The notes below the pieces were generated by a model. It was not told the DNA's origin, searched no databases, and saw only the letters and a program-made list of their open reading frames with translations. Shown piece by piece: positions 12,201-23,639 of a stretch of 64,000 nt of DNA. The stretch is from Dillenia suffruticosa. Its lineage: Eukaryota > Streptophyta > Magnoliopsida > Dilleniales > Dilleniaceae. Numbering within the stretch: the first letter of the stretch is position 1; each line of letters opens with the position of its first letter. Position numbers and translations under genes: made by a program. The stretch lies in the NCBI GenBank assembly GCA_033439265.1, contig JAVTVX010000004.1:12041701-12105700 (forward strand), given 5' to 3'.

Positions 12201-15200
12201 TTGGTAGATAACAATTGTAACGTGCATTTTTCTCGTGATGGTTGTCTTGTGCAGGATCAGAAGTCCGGAAAAGTGATCGCGAAGGGGCCTAAAGTGGGAA
12301 GATTATTTCCTATACATTTCCGTAGTTATAGTATTTTTTCTTTGGTTTGTAATACTGTAACTAATCTAAGTAAGGTCTGACATAAACGTTTGGGTCATCC
12401 TAATTCACTTATCCTGTCTCACTTATTGAAGCATGGAATTTTAGACAATAAATATCAGTCTTCCTCTTTATTTTTTGATTGCTCTACATGTAAACTTACT
12501 AAGAGTAAGACTCTACCATTTCCTTCCTCTAGTCACCATGCAGAAAAGTGTTTTGATATTATTCATAGTGATGTTTGGGGTGTTTCTCCTGTCCTCTCTC
12601 ATACAAATCACAAATATTTTGTGACATTTATTGATGACCACGGTCGGTTTACTTGGATTTATTTTCTTCACTCTAAAGCTGAGGTCTTTTCCGTGTTTCA
12701 AAATTTCTTGACATATGTTGAGAATCAATTTTCTACTAATATTAAAGTCTTGCGATCTGACTTTAGAGGAGAATACATATCAAATGAATTCCAAGTTTTC
12801 TTACAGCGCAAAGGTATTATTTTCCAACGCTCTTGTCCTTATACACCTCAATAGAATGGTATTGCTGCTTGAAGGGTACTTCTGATCGTGGCTTATTTTT
12901 TCCTGTTGGCTCCTCCCTTCGTTTACTTGGTTACAGTGATGCTGATTGGGCTGGCTGCCCTAACACCTAACGTTCTGTTACTGGTTGGTGTATGTTTCTT
13001 GGCTCTGCGCTCATTTCTTGGAAAAGTAAGAAACAAGCTCGGGTCTCCAAATCTTCCACCGAATCGGAATATCATGCTATGTTTACTACTTGTTCAGAGA
13101 TTGTTTGGTTTCGCAATTTATTGGCTGAAATTGGATTTCCTCAATCCGACCCCACTCCTCTTTATGCAGATAATACTAGTGCTATTCAAATTGCTGCTAA
13201 TCCTGTCTTTCATGAACGTACCAAGCACATTGAAGTGGATTGTCATTCTATTCGTGAATCTTTTGAAAATAAGGTTATCTCCCTACCGCATATTACCTCA
13301 GAACTTCAACTGGCTGATGTACTTACCAAAGCCCTATCTCGACCTCGTCACCAGTTTCTCATAAACAAATTGATGCTTCTTGATCAGCAGCATCAATTTG
13401 AGGGGGATGTTAATAAGAGATTTAATCAACAGAGTCAATCAAGAAATCAACATCAAATGGATCAAGTCAATTCGGAAATCAAGGGGATTCCATCAATCTA
13501 TAAGTAAATTCGAAAATAAAGGGATTCCATCAATTAGCTAGTCAATTAAAAAATCAAGGGATTCCATCACTTTGTCTTATCATACCTTGTACATAATTAG
13601 ACTACCACAAATAGAATATATAGATTATGAATGAGAAAAGATCACGATTGTAATTTAAAAACTTTTATGAATTATTTCTGTATAATTTTCTATATATATG
13701 GAATAACAAAGGAGAAGAAACTCATTTAGACAAATTGACAGGAACAGCAGTAGCATATGTATTTGATGCCTTTAAAGGATCATGAAAGCATCCCTGCTAT
13801 ATATTGCTGGTTGCATGGATAAAACTTAAGTACTCTCCACAATCAGCAAAAATACTTGAGGCATCTCCTATCCCTTCTCCCTTCCCCCACCACCTCAAAA
13901 TGGGACAAACAAAGGAACTATAGTAATAATAACAATAGCACCATCCACAGAAAATATGGTAATAATAATAACAATAGTAGCAATAGTAATAAAAGACTGC
14001 CTGCATAAAAACAATAAAATCAGTCAAATTTGTATACATGCACACTAATGCCAATAGTTCATAATCTTTATGGGTGCTAGTACATGGGCCCAATAAAATG
14101 GTGATTTAGCTCAAAATTGTTATCAGAAACAATATTTTATGGCATATATGCATATAACAAAAATAAAAGAGCGGTCTTCTGGTCACAAAGTCCCAATGTC
14201 ATTTCTCAAACCTAGAAAAACCTCATAAACCACCATCCCTTCTCAGAGTTATCTGAGCTATTCAAATAAAACTTGCCATTAATTGATCCTAAAAACCTTA
14301 AAATACGAGAGAATACAGAAGGAAATGCACCTGTTGGTTATTTCTTAGGAAATCAAGGGATCCCATTTCACTACCAACACCAGAAGGTGTTTCCTGGAAG
14401 ATCAGATCAGGCTAAATTGTAAGACAATGCATAAGGCAAGATGCTGGCATGAAAACATAATTATAAGATGTAAGTTGACCTGAGGAAACATATTTAATGG
14501 TGATGAATTAGGTCTGCCAGAGACAGCTGCTGCAGAGGCCACACTTGTTGCCTGATTTGCGGGAAAATGAGCCACTGGAACTGCAATTTCTGCTGATTCT
14601 GGAATACCCTGAAGAAGAAACAGCATCAGTCTCCAAAGTAGAACACAAGCCAAAGGATGAATGTTAGCTGTACATACAGAATACAGGTAATCCACAGCAC
14701 GCTCTGGATTGTTGTAAGCTGCTCGGAGTGCACAAGCAACAGTTTCCCTGTCCCAGTTGCCACCTCCAATATCCATTATATGTTGAATAGTCTCCTCAAG
14801 ATTATTAACAGAAACTAAATTGGAAGCAGCTTGATCATAGCGATCAGCAGCCACACTGCAGAAAGAGAAGTGAATTTGTCATCATTAGTAATATAAATAA
14901 ATTTGTTCTCCGATCAACACCATAATATATGAAGGGAAAGTTTTTATGCTAATAATACTAGTCATTTTGACCCAAAACTTCAAGACTTATCAATTAATTA
15001 CCTCTGGTCCTCTACCGAAAAGATTACAAGCTCTGTCTTCAGGGAAATAACTATTCATTCAATATTCTCACTAAGACTTAGAAGTCTTCTGAACCTATAT
15101 TTTCATAGAGGCTCTAACTTGTTTGTTCTTTTTCCCAGGCATGTTGAGTTTTTTATACCTTTAGATTATATGCTACCTTCTTTTGATAGCTGTTATCTTT

Positions 15201-18200
15201 AGCTGGAGTGGAGTTTTGGAGACAGAAACTTTTACCATCTTCTGTATTGTCGTTCAGTGTGAAGGCCTAGGTTGTATAAAAGACCGTAGGTGAACCAATC
15301 AGTGAGCTAAGAAATGTGTGTTTAAACCTGTGAGTGTTGTACTTTATGGACTTATAGGAGTGACATATAATACAAGAATTTTCTCAACATGAGTACTGTT
15401 TACAATATGTTTGGCTATGGTTTTGTGTTGTATTTCAAATGATAATCATAATAAGATAGATGTCATGAGAGTTGCATTGGTCCTAATGAGCAAGAGGCTT
15501 CACAAAATCCTCGTGCCAGTCATGCCCTAAGATTGGGATGTGACACACAACTTCGGTCGAAAGTCTTTGCGCCCAATGGGACAACTCCATCTTTCATAGG
15601 CTATAGTAAAAATAATATCGAGGACCATCCTCTCCAGTGATCTTTGTAGGGATTTTAGGCCTTTATTTTGTCCTCTAAGGTACTCAAGTCTAATATACTC
15701 CTTTGAAGAATCAATATAGAAGACACTTCCAAAATTACTTCAACATAAACGATTATACTGTGACATCAGACAAAAGTTAAGGCCTTTCTATTGCAAATGA
15801 AACTCATACTTAGCTGCTGTTGTGTTAGATGCAGACACACTCTTTGAGGCCCCGCAAAAAAATAAGTAAAATAATTAAATTTAGGGAGAACACCTAATCC
15901 AAAATGAACACCAAAAGGATGCATAGGTATCAACTCACGGTGGTTGTCTAGGAGCTTCAGGTGCTGGAGTGGGATTAGAACTTGGTGCAGTTGTAGAGGG
16001 CTATTTGAAAGAGATACATAAAACACTTGCATTTAATTAGTGGCACAACTAGATCATGCACTAAACTTTTGAGATGAAAGATATTACCTGAGTGGATGAA
16101 GTGCCGGTTGAACCTAAAGTTTTGCTCTGTAAAAATAGATCTAGAATAAGTGAAATGCAAATTTTGAAAATTTCCTGTACATGTGACATTACATTAACAG
16201 GGACAGAATGCCACCACTTGCAAGAAAAGAAAAAAGATACATTATCAATCGCGAGACAAGTAAAGAGTGGTTTGATGGGTGAAAATATAAGTTCCATGCT
16301 GCCATAAATCCCATCTAAAAACCAGAAAAACTAACTTGCACCAACACTTAAGAAAAGGGTTTTGGTAACACCCATGGTGATAGCAGTCTATATCTAGATG
16401 TCCAACACATTACATTAATCTGGTAGACATAAAGAAGATGCAGAAAAGGAACCAACTTTAAATCACATTGACAAGCCATTTAGAAAAGAAAAGAGAGAGA
16501 AAGAGAGAGAAACACACAAAAAGTTCAAAGACAAATAAAATATCCTAGTCCATGCGGAAGTAAGGGCAAATTAAAAAAAAAAAAGAAGGAACCATTCAAA
16601 AGGCAAAAATAGAAAAGGACAAGACTGCACAATGCAATTTTAATAAAATAAAGAAAACCCAAGCTCTTGGTGTTCAACAGGGGAAAAGGAAAATAAAAGA
16701 TTGTCCCTTTTGACTGAATCATTTAGCGCCCATCATAACTCGTCCATTATACTTGGAAAGACTTAAATAATGATTCCAACTAATCAATTCACCACAAAGG
16801 CCCAACACTTTTTCACTTGATTCTGCATCAAGTTGATGTTATAAAAAAAAAAGACCACTTCAATTAATCTTGGCTTTGAAAATATGTCTAAAGAAGGTTC
16901 AGAAATCCCATCCATTCCTTCCCGTCCCATTCCCACATGAAGGAAAGGAAATTTTATTTTTAGGCCCCAACCTTTAAGCTAAGCAAGATCAATGTGTTTG
17001 TTGCTCATGATAAGACTGCTAGTCCGAATGCACATCAACAGCATAATAAGTGTCAAAAAATGTATTGCAATCCCCTCATATGAATAAATGAGTCAAAATG
17101 AACCAAATCAGTCTTTATTATTTGGGTATAAAGAAGACATAGAAAGAAGTAAATCAGTATTTATATCAATAAAATGCTTTACAAATGGTCGCATCCTCCA
17201 AATGCTTAGATCCAGCTTAGAAAAATAAATCAATACTTAGTTTAAAAGTGGTTCCTTTCGGGCCGTTTTCCTATTTTTCAAGATTCGAATAATGCTTCCC
17301 TTGAGCTGAAGACCTTCTCTTCCTAATTTTTCTTTCATCCCATGTCCAAATCAATCCCCCCCAAGATAAATATCACTATCACCACCATCTGTAATCACTT
17401 CTATATCTTTATTTTCAGTCGCTTTTCCTTTTCCTTCGTTATTGGCATTCAAGTTACTTAAACCAATTAAAAAAACTAATGAGGAATTCATAAAAACAAT
17501 ATTCCGTCCTAAATTATATAATAATGAAACTAATTTTTTTATATTATACCTCTTTCTTTTTTGGCTTGAAGCTCTTTCATCAGCATTGAGGCATTCATGG
17601 ATATCCATCCATGATCTATAATTTGGAAAAACAAGAATGTTCACATTCGATGATCCACTCATGATTGGATTCTATTTTCGACAAGCAAATAGGATCATAA
17701 CTATTGAATTGGCTTTTGTCTAAATCGAATTGAATAGTAAAATTCAAATGTCTGAATTAAATCTATTTTTGTTTAAATGGAATAAAATTGCAAAATTAGC
17801 ATCACGAATTATAAGATCCTAATTACCATGACTACGGTATTCAAATCAAAGAACCCAAGATTCAAAAAGTGTGTATGTTTAAAATAAAGAGAGTTTATGA
17901 GATGTCTAAATATGAAAGCTCCTTGATGGAAAGGGTGTAACAATTACAATTTACGCCACATTTGGAATATCAAGTTTCCCTCAAATCTACATTAAGAGGG
18001 AAGAGCATAAAATCAGGAATAGGAACTAAATGAGACCACATATCCTGATGTTGGACAATTATGGTAGAATGCCTATAATTGGAAAAATGGTGAGTAAAAG
18101 CTAAGAAATTACTGTAACAGAAGAAAGTGTGAGAAAACATATGATTTGTGGTGAAAATTGTAGAGAAAAATTAGTTGTAGGAAGATGAGCAAGAAATTTA

Positions 18201-21200
18201 ATCCATGTGTGGACAGAACAAAAAGAATAAGATGGCAAGATGAAGTAATCCAGGCATGCATGCCTTCAAAGCCAAATAACTAAATCATAAACTTATTTAT
18301 TGATTCATTCACTCTATTCACATTTTACAACCACGAGACATTTATAAGTGGTAGGACAACCTAAAAGCACTCCCAAACTTTCAAAAAATATCTCAATTGA
18401 TATAAAAACATAATACGACTCAAAACTCACTAAAGTAGAAGATTTTTAAAACTCTAAAAAAGGCACAAACTTAATACTCACTAAAAACTAGGATAATTAG
18501 AAAGATAAACTAAAATAAAACGTGATAAAAAAATTGAAATATCTAAAGTACTAAAAATGCTAAAGCTGTATTTCTAAAACACTAAGCTTACTAAAAATTC
18601 AAAACACTATGAAGCACGCTACTTATTTAACCAAAAGGACTTTCTCTCATGGTCGAACAATTGTCTTTTATCCTACATTGCTAAAGATCACAATTTTTGG
18701 GCCAAGCTATAGCTGCACCATCATCCCCCCCACGAAAAATCTGGCTCCATCAAGTTTGGAGTTGTGCCAAGAATGCCGTTGTTAGAGGAATTGATGCTTT
18801 GTATAAGGAAGGAGCTGCATGTCATTTTTAACTTTTGACATTAGATCTTTCATTGGAACACCTTTTGACCACATAACCGCGGATGTTCTAATAAAATACA
18901 ACAAATTTTTAGAGAGAAGGCAATATATTGTATCATATCAACCAAGCCTCCAATAGAATAGATGAACAAACTCATAAATTTTAGATTTGTATTGTGCAAC
19001 AACGTATAGATTTTGATGGGATTTTACCTTCAAACCCAACATCTTCATGAACATCCTCAAAAATCACATTAATGCAACTCCTTGGACCAATTACCATTGT
19101 GCATAATTTGTCATTACATTATACTTGAGCATGACAGTGCTTGTCCGCTTCCATTCTTCTTTCTCATCAACTTTATGTGTTGAAAGTGGCGGTCTAAGAA
19201 CTAGGCATTGCTATTGATCACCACTACTAATTTCTTCACCAGATCCTTCTTGCTCAGAGTCAAATTACTTCTTTGATGTACCTACTAATTTCCTTCCCAT
19301 CTTGCACATTGCTAGTTATGATTAACTGATTAGGACATTAACCATATAAGTAACTCAAACCTTTTGCAAGAATAACATTGACAAACTTCTTTCCCCTTTG
19401 AATTCAAATGTGGATTAGATTGAAATCCAGAATATTCAACTTGGATTGAAATCTGATCACTCTTTCGAATGTTAATTTCAAAGGTCTTCATAGATAAGTT
19501 TCGTTGCAAATACTCCTTAACTTGGAATGCTATTTGAATTGCATCTCCAATTTTTTGTTGTCAACAACTGGCTACAGCTGAAGCTATTGTGGCTTCAAAC
19601 CATTACGATACATACCAATGATGATATCTTCATTCCACACACAATCCGAACAATTAGCTAAATCATAGATGCGACTAGTGTATTCTCCAACAAATATATC
19701 TCTTTTTTTAAAATGACAAAGAAGAATACATTAGATAAATGAAAAAAAATGTACACATCTTCTAACAATAAGAAATCCTCAAAATTAGTATATAAAAAAA
19801 GGATTACAATACAAAAAACTAATACACAACTACTCTCCGATTTCTGTTCAAATTTTTTAGACAATAACATTTATAAATCCTCAAGGTGTAAACCCACGAA
19901 GATGTATAAAAAATAATTTTTTTCCCACAAAAGAGAGGAACCAATGATTTACAACCACAATAATCTGAGTCTTAATCTCAATAATTGGGGTTGGCCATTT
20001 AAGAGACAAATATGGAGATGATAAAAAAAATGTTGGTTTAATGATTTGAGAGGAACCAATGATTTGACTGGCAAAAATTCAAGCATTCCACCCTATCCAA
20101 ATATAGTGGGTTATGATGTAAAACACACATTTCCACAATATCTCAAGACCTTTCTTTCCTCCAAAACCTCCAAAATTTGTGAACAATAAGTCATGAAGAC
20201 TTCTATGGTAACCCAAAGACTGTCACGCACTGTCACACTGTCACCCACAACAAAGGCACGGATCCATATCTTCGCAATAGAACATTGGAAAAGTGCTGTC
20301 CAGAACCACTTATTTTGTAATACTCTTGTTGCTTAATTCACCAAATTTTGTATTCACCTTGAGCTTAGCCCCAGCAAAACATATTCTTGAATTCCATTCA
20401 AATCTCATTCATGTAATCCTAAGGAAAATAATCATCCAAACTTTTGTATCCAATCTTCAAAACACCATAAAAGTTTGGAACCTTTGACTTAATACTTTGT
20501 TGAAAGATTCAGACAATGTCATTCCAATATATGGATTAGATGGGTGCTCTTGGACTGAAAAATAAGGTTGTTGGCGTGGAACATAATTCTAAAATTTGCA
20601 AATTTCCCTTTTGATTCATTAGGTGTTTATTGGCTGAAATCATTGTTGGGCATGAAATATGGCTAGTTGTCAATGTAATTGTTTGAGAAACAAGTGGAAT
20701 AAGCTGTTGAAAACTAGGACCTGTTTGCAAGGCTCGAACTACTTGCATATGGTCTGTCCAGACAACTTTTTGACCTTGCTTATCACTTGGTACCCCCTTT
20801 AAGCATCGCTTCTATCTCCTCCAAAGTAGATTCTACACTAAAAAGTTTAGTCTTTAAAAAGGAGATGTGTTGTTTACTAATTTCTTGATCTTTGTAAAAG
20901 ACCACAAAATCGGATGAAATATCCACATTGGAAACCATAGTAACAAGTAAGATATATTAGGATATTTCTCTCTAAATACCAAATTGAAGTAGGACAACTA
21001 TGGTAGATCACCTATAAATACAAGATTGGTGGGTAAAAAGCTAAGAAAGTGCTATAGTGGAAGAAAATCTAAGAAAAACTCAGGATTTGTTGTTGAAAAT
21101 TGTGGAGAAGAATTAAAAGGCCACTAAGAACTTTGATCAACAAGTATGTCAAGAATAAAATGATTAAGACAGCAAGAACCAGAAAATCTAGGTATGCACA

Positions 21201-23639
21201 CTTTCGATCCAAATAACTAAACAACAAATTTATTCATCAATTCATTCGCTCTGTTCACATTTTATTTCAAGGAATCATACACAGACAATCTAATGGAACT
21301 CCTAAACCTTCTAAAAACATATCTCAATCAATATAGAAATACAATAGAACTCAAAACTGATTATAACATTTCTAAAACACTAAAAAAAAAGAATCAACTA
21401 ACTTAATATTGATTAAAATCTAAAATATTTAGAAAGTTTCAATTTAAAAAAAAAAATATGCTAAGAAAATGAAAATTTTTAAAATATTAAAAATTTCAGT
21501 ATCTTATTTTGAACTTAAATGACAATTAAAACACACAAAAAATAAATAAAAGAAAAATCTTTTTGATAGAACAATTGGCCTTTACCCTAGGTTGCCAAAG
21601 ATCACATTTTCTAGGCCACACTTTAGCCCGTCAACAGAATATTTCATGTAACGCTTCATCAATTACAAGTGTGATAATTAGATCAAGACCAAAGGCCACA
21701 ATACCAACTCCTATATTTAAACAGTCCATTGCTATGACAAAAGCCAAATGTATATAATTCATATGCATCCAAAAATTTTTCCTATCTTGTTATAATCTCC
21801 CTGGTCACGGTTGATTGGTAAGACTAATTCTACAGAACATTTAACACAGGAAACCATGAATATGTGTTTTGCATATTTGTCCAAATTGATGCCTCCATCC
21901 TTTTCTTAACTAAGACAATAAATATAACAACTAAAGAACAAAACAAAAGGGAAAGAGCACTACGGTAGAGCAATCCAACCAAAGACCTCTACAAAGGACA
22001 CAAACAACTTGGGAAATTATGAAGTATACAGACACTTTATGACAATGCCGACAAAACTTAACAAGAGTTTCTACACCCCCTCAAAAATCCACCAATTTTG
22101 TTGCTTATAAACCAACGAAAACACAGCCAGAGGGAGTAACCAAACAGCTTTCCTCTTTATTCTACATACTGTCACCCCTCTCTGAGCCCACATCTTACTA
22201 TGGTCAGAACTAGAAGTCACCCTATGAAGATGCCAAAGGGAAAGGATCTTCTCCTACAAAGAATGAGATGAAGCGTAATGACGAAGCAAGTGATCCACAA
22301 ACTCAAGCTCCATTTTGCCCCATACCAACAAATTCCTCTACATCCGAATGCGTATGTACATGAGAAGATGCATGAACACCAATGCACACACTCATAAATA
22401 TATGTGCAGCTTTGCGCATTCCACACACAAACACAAATAAGTCTTAACATATGTGGAGAAGAAATCAGGTTTTTTGACAACCTTTATTCAACATGCAGAG
22501 AGAGTATAGAATTAGAGTCAATTACAAATTAAGGAAGTGACAAGTCTATCATTTTATACATAAACAGTATTTAATAAGTGCAAATAAGGCACTATGAAAC
22601 ACAAAAATAGAAAATTAATCATTTTTAAAGTTTACAAATCTACTAAGTACAAACATGGATATGGCACAAGGGTGACATTGACAAGATCAAAAAAGTAAGA
22701 AACACCAGAACACACACTTATCATGTAGGTGAAAAAATGTCAAGAATTAAACATAAAATTAGTCATCAGATATCATAATCATGCTTATAATTTATATAAT
22801 ACACTAGAGATGAAATTTATTTTGTATATTTATATATATTTTTGAATTTAATTATATTGATTTTCTTTAGAAAACCTAAACGCCTAATCCAGACTGAGTT
22901 GCGTCAGGAATGCCCAAAATCAAAATTAATACTATCCTATTTGGACAAACACAAATATGTATACAACACAAATAATCGAAGGCACGTAAGACATAATGAC
23001 ACGTAAGTGCTTCATAGGTTTCTACCAAAAGATTTAAAGTGGCACAGCAAATCAAGGTAAAACATTAATATTGGGAACAAAACCAGCATAGATTTAGCAT
23101 GAATCCCATGTTTTTTAAGACAGATAGAGTAATGAAAACAGAGTTGCTGCTTCTTTGGCATTCAAATTAAAGCGGGCACCAGTTTAAAGGTCGAATGAAT
23201 CAGCAATGCGATGGAAAGCAAACAAACAATTATGAATTCTATAGAAAATTACTGAAAGAGAATCTCCAAAAGCACAGAAGAGAAACAATGGTTACCTTGC
23301 TAAGCATGACAACAAGAAAACCATCTTCAGAGACCTTGTTGTCGACGAGAGTGGTTTCATCTTTCAAGACCTTGCCATTGTGAATCAACAACTGCTGTCC
23401 ACAGGGATAATTGTCCTTTCCTTGCACGTCTTCGATGTTCTTCTTCACCGCCATAACCTTTTAACCGCAAACAGAAACATACATTAACAACAACCACATT
23501 ATGAATCCTATCAAACGAATATCTGCAATTGTTGTCCATTCAACACGAGAGAGAGAGAGAGAGAGAGAGAGACAGTGTCGGTTGGCTGAACCCTAATTTC
23601 GAAATGTTTGCCTTTCAAAGTCTTGACAGTGAGCTTCAT
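8985..23639 (-). CDS. RAD23B: RAD23 (RAD23B-type) UBL-UBA shuttle, 11 exons
   Basis: RAD23 proteins bind ubiquitin chains through two UBA domains, dock on the proteasome through an N-terminal UBL, and stabilise XPC/Rad4 in nucleotide-excision repair. They act in nucleus and cytosol. Exons (coordinates as on the plus strand, in transcript order): 23574-23639, 23296-23457, 16088-16126, 15939-16000, 14678-14855, 14480-14608, 14331-14393, 9877-9924, 9701-9810, 9210-9288, 8985-9107. All introns are GT-AG, every phase joins, and the product is 352 residues, near the 370 of Arabidopsis RAD23A/B. UBL is about residues 1-76, a short S/T/P-rich linker 77-109, UBA1 about 115-168, the XPC-binding domain about 223-290 and UBA2 about 313-350. 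The start is the ATG giving [10 protein letters not shown], the family N-terminus; no upstream in-frame ATG exists before the flank. Introns 2 (7.2 kb) and 7 (4.4 kb) are swollen by retroelements. I infer it is functional; I cannot tell B from A-type with certainty. Confidence 0.93.
9701..9924 (-). CDS. RAD23B: RAD23 exons 8 and 9 (XPC-binding domain)
   Basis: Exon 8 (9877-9924, [16 protein letters not shown]) and exon 9 (9701-9810, [17 protein letters not shown]...) encode the STI1-like XPC-binding helices. Exon 9 ends in phase 2, completed by exon 10. Confidence 0.95.
10426..10758 (+). repeat. 5' LTR of intronic copia element
   Basis: 333 bp, TG...CA, same length as its partner. It is followed at 10759 by the primer-binding site TGGTATCAGAGC. 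Confidence 0.95.
11001..11995 (+). pseudogene. copia gag pseudogene
   Basis: Starts [20 protein letters not shown], a copia gag N-terminus, and keeps the UBN2-type helices up to a stop at 11301-11303. The same protein continues in other frames ([15 protein letters not shown] near 11360; [15 protein letters not shown] from 11477). Two zinc knuckles follow, [14 protein letters not shown] and [14 protein letters not shown], at about 11694-11790. A stop at about 11797 and the frame changes kill it. Confidence 0.9.
11996..13407 (+). pseudogene. copia pol pseudogene with RT deleted
   Basis: Protease motif [13 protein letters not shown] near 12003 (DSA in place of the usual DSG). Gag-pre-integrase HKRLGHPN near 12384 is followed by the CSTC zinc pair. 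The integrase core carries HSDVWG at 12567 and a decayed second block near 12760 (LRSDFRGEY). After SCPYTPQ-stop-NGIAA the sequence jumps to [12 protein letters not shown] near 12930, the RNase H domain. RNase H continues through [18 protein letters not shown] and [12 protein letters not shown]. The missing middle is the end of integrase and the RT palm, including its YxDD. Confidence 0.9.
13408..13740 (+). repeat. 3' LTR of intronic copia element
   Basis: 333 bp, preceded by TTTGAGGGGGA. The RNase H reading frame runs on into it until about 13507. Confidence 0.95.
14331..14608 (-). CDS. RAD23B: RAD23 exons 6 and 7
   Basis: Exon 6 (14480-14608, 43 codons, [12 protein letters not shown]...SPLNMFPQ) and exon 7 (14331-14393, 21 codons, ETPSGVG...LDFLRNNQQ) lead into the XPC-binding domain. 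The intron between them is 86 bp. Confidence 0.92.
14678..14855 (-). CDS. RAD23B: RAD23 exon 5 (UBA1)
   Basis: Starts with one base completing a proline codon, then [14 protein letters not shown]. It includes [16 protein letters not shown] and [15 protein letters not shown], the UBA1 signature. The donor is GTATGT. Confidence 0.95.
15939..16126 (-). CDS. RAD23B: RAD23 exons 3 and 4 (S/T/P linker)
   Basis: Exon 3 (16088-16126, 13 codons, [13 protein letters not shown]) and exon 4 (15939-16000, 62 bp, [15 protein letters not shown]...) are separated by an 87-bp intron. They encode the flexible linker. It is about 33 residues to the first UBA, shorter than the roughly 60 of Arabidopsis RAD23B. 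Confidence 0.85.
16127..18045 (-). other. RAD23 intron 2, proximal part
   Basis: No exon or element recognised. A 103-codon minus-strand frame at 17351-17662 starts with a true ATG ([18 protein letters not shown]...). It matches no family I know and lacks good splice borders, so I treat it as unproven. Confidence 0.5.
18046..18717 (-). repeat. 3' LTR of gag-only element
   Basis: Aligns with 20985-21633. Anchors include GGACAATTATGGTAG against GGACAACTATGGTAG, AGCTAAGAAA, and the ACAATTG...GCTAAAGATCACA end block. Confidence 0.75.
19180..20955 (-). pseudogene. Retroelement gag remnant
   Basis: In minus orientation a first ATG gives [14 protein letters not shown]... near 20942. Around 19590-19690 the segment [19 protein letters not shown] then [10 protein letters not shown] fits the retrotransposon gag domain (the GLKP motif). 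Stops and frame breaks are frequent. The family is gypsy-like by this motif; RT is absent, so finer placement is not possible. Confidence 0.55.
20985..21633 (-). repeat. 5' LTR of gag-only element
   Basis: Partner of 18046-18717. Divergence is high, with many small gaps, so the element is much older than the copia copy in intron 7. Confidence 0.75.
21634..23295 (-). other. RAD23 intron 2, distal part
   Basis: Between the gag-only element and exon 2. No coding match or repeat structure that I can support. Confidence 0.5.
23296..23457 (-). CDS. RAD23B: RAD23 exon 2 (rest of UBL)
   Basis: Fifty-four codons from [10 protein letters not shown] to VVMLSK, including [17 protein letters not shown], the conserved second half of the ubiquitin-like fold. 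The acceptor is ...AAG before GTT and the donor is GTAACC, both phase 0. Confidence 0.95.
23574..23639 (-). CDS. RAD23B: RAD23 exon 1 (UBL start)
   Basis: Twenty-two codons beginning [17 protein letters not shown] and ending PTDT. The donor is GTCTCT, the first bases of a (CT)n run, so the splice site is inside a microsatellite edge. Confidence 0.9.

Larger units (their letters stand above)
10426..13740 (+). mobile_element. Non-autonomous copia element in RAD23 intron 7
   Basis: Two 333-bp LTRs (TGTTAATAAG...AAATTGACA) bound a 2.65-kb body. The target duplication GGAAC (10421-10425 and 13741-13745) is perfect. The tRNA-Met site TGGTATCAGAGC follows the left LTR and the purine tract GAGGGGGA precedes the right one. 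The body keeps gag, protease, the first half of integrase and RNase H. The end of integrase and nearly all of RT are missing at a junction near 12868. It lies antisense to RAD23. By eye the LTRs differ at about 26 of 333 positions, so it is a middle-aged insertion. Confidence 0.95.
18046..21633 (-). mobile_element. Old gag-only LTR retroelement in RAD23 intron 2
   Basis: Two diverged direct repeats, 18046-18717 and 20985-21633, bracket about 2.3 kb. In minus orientation the 5' LTR is the right one. It is followed by TGGTATTTAGAG (20970-20981 on plus), a decayed tRNA-Met site. A purine-rich tract (GGGGGGATGATGG) precedes the left repeat. No clean target duplication is visible. The body holds only a gag remnant and no RT, IN or RNase H that I can find, so it looks like a LARD-type or internally deleted gypsy-like element in the same sense as RAD23. 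Confidence 0.75.

Noticed and set aside
17351-17662. 103-codon minus-strand frame in RAD23 intron 2
   Set aside because: True ATG, but no recognised family, no splice context and AT-rich composition; not enough to call a gene.
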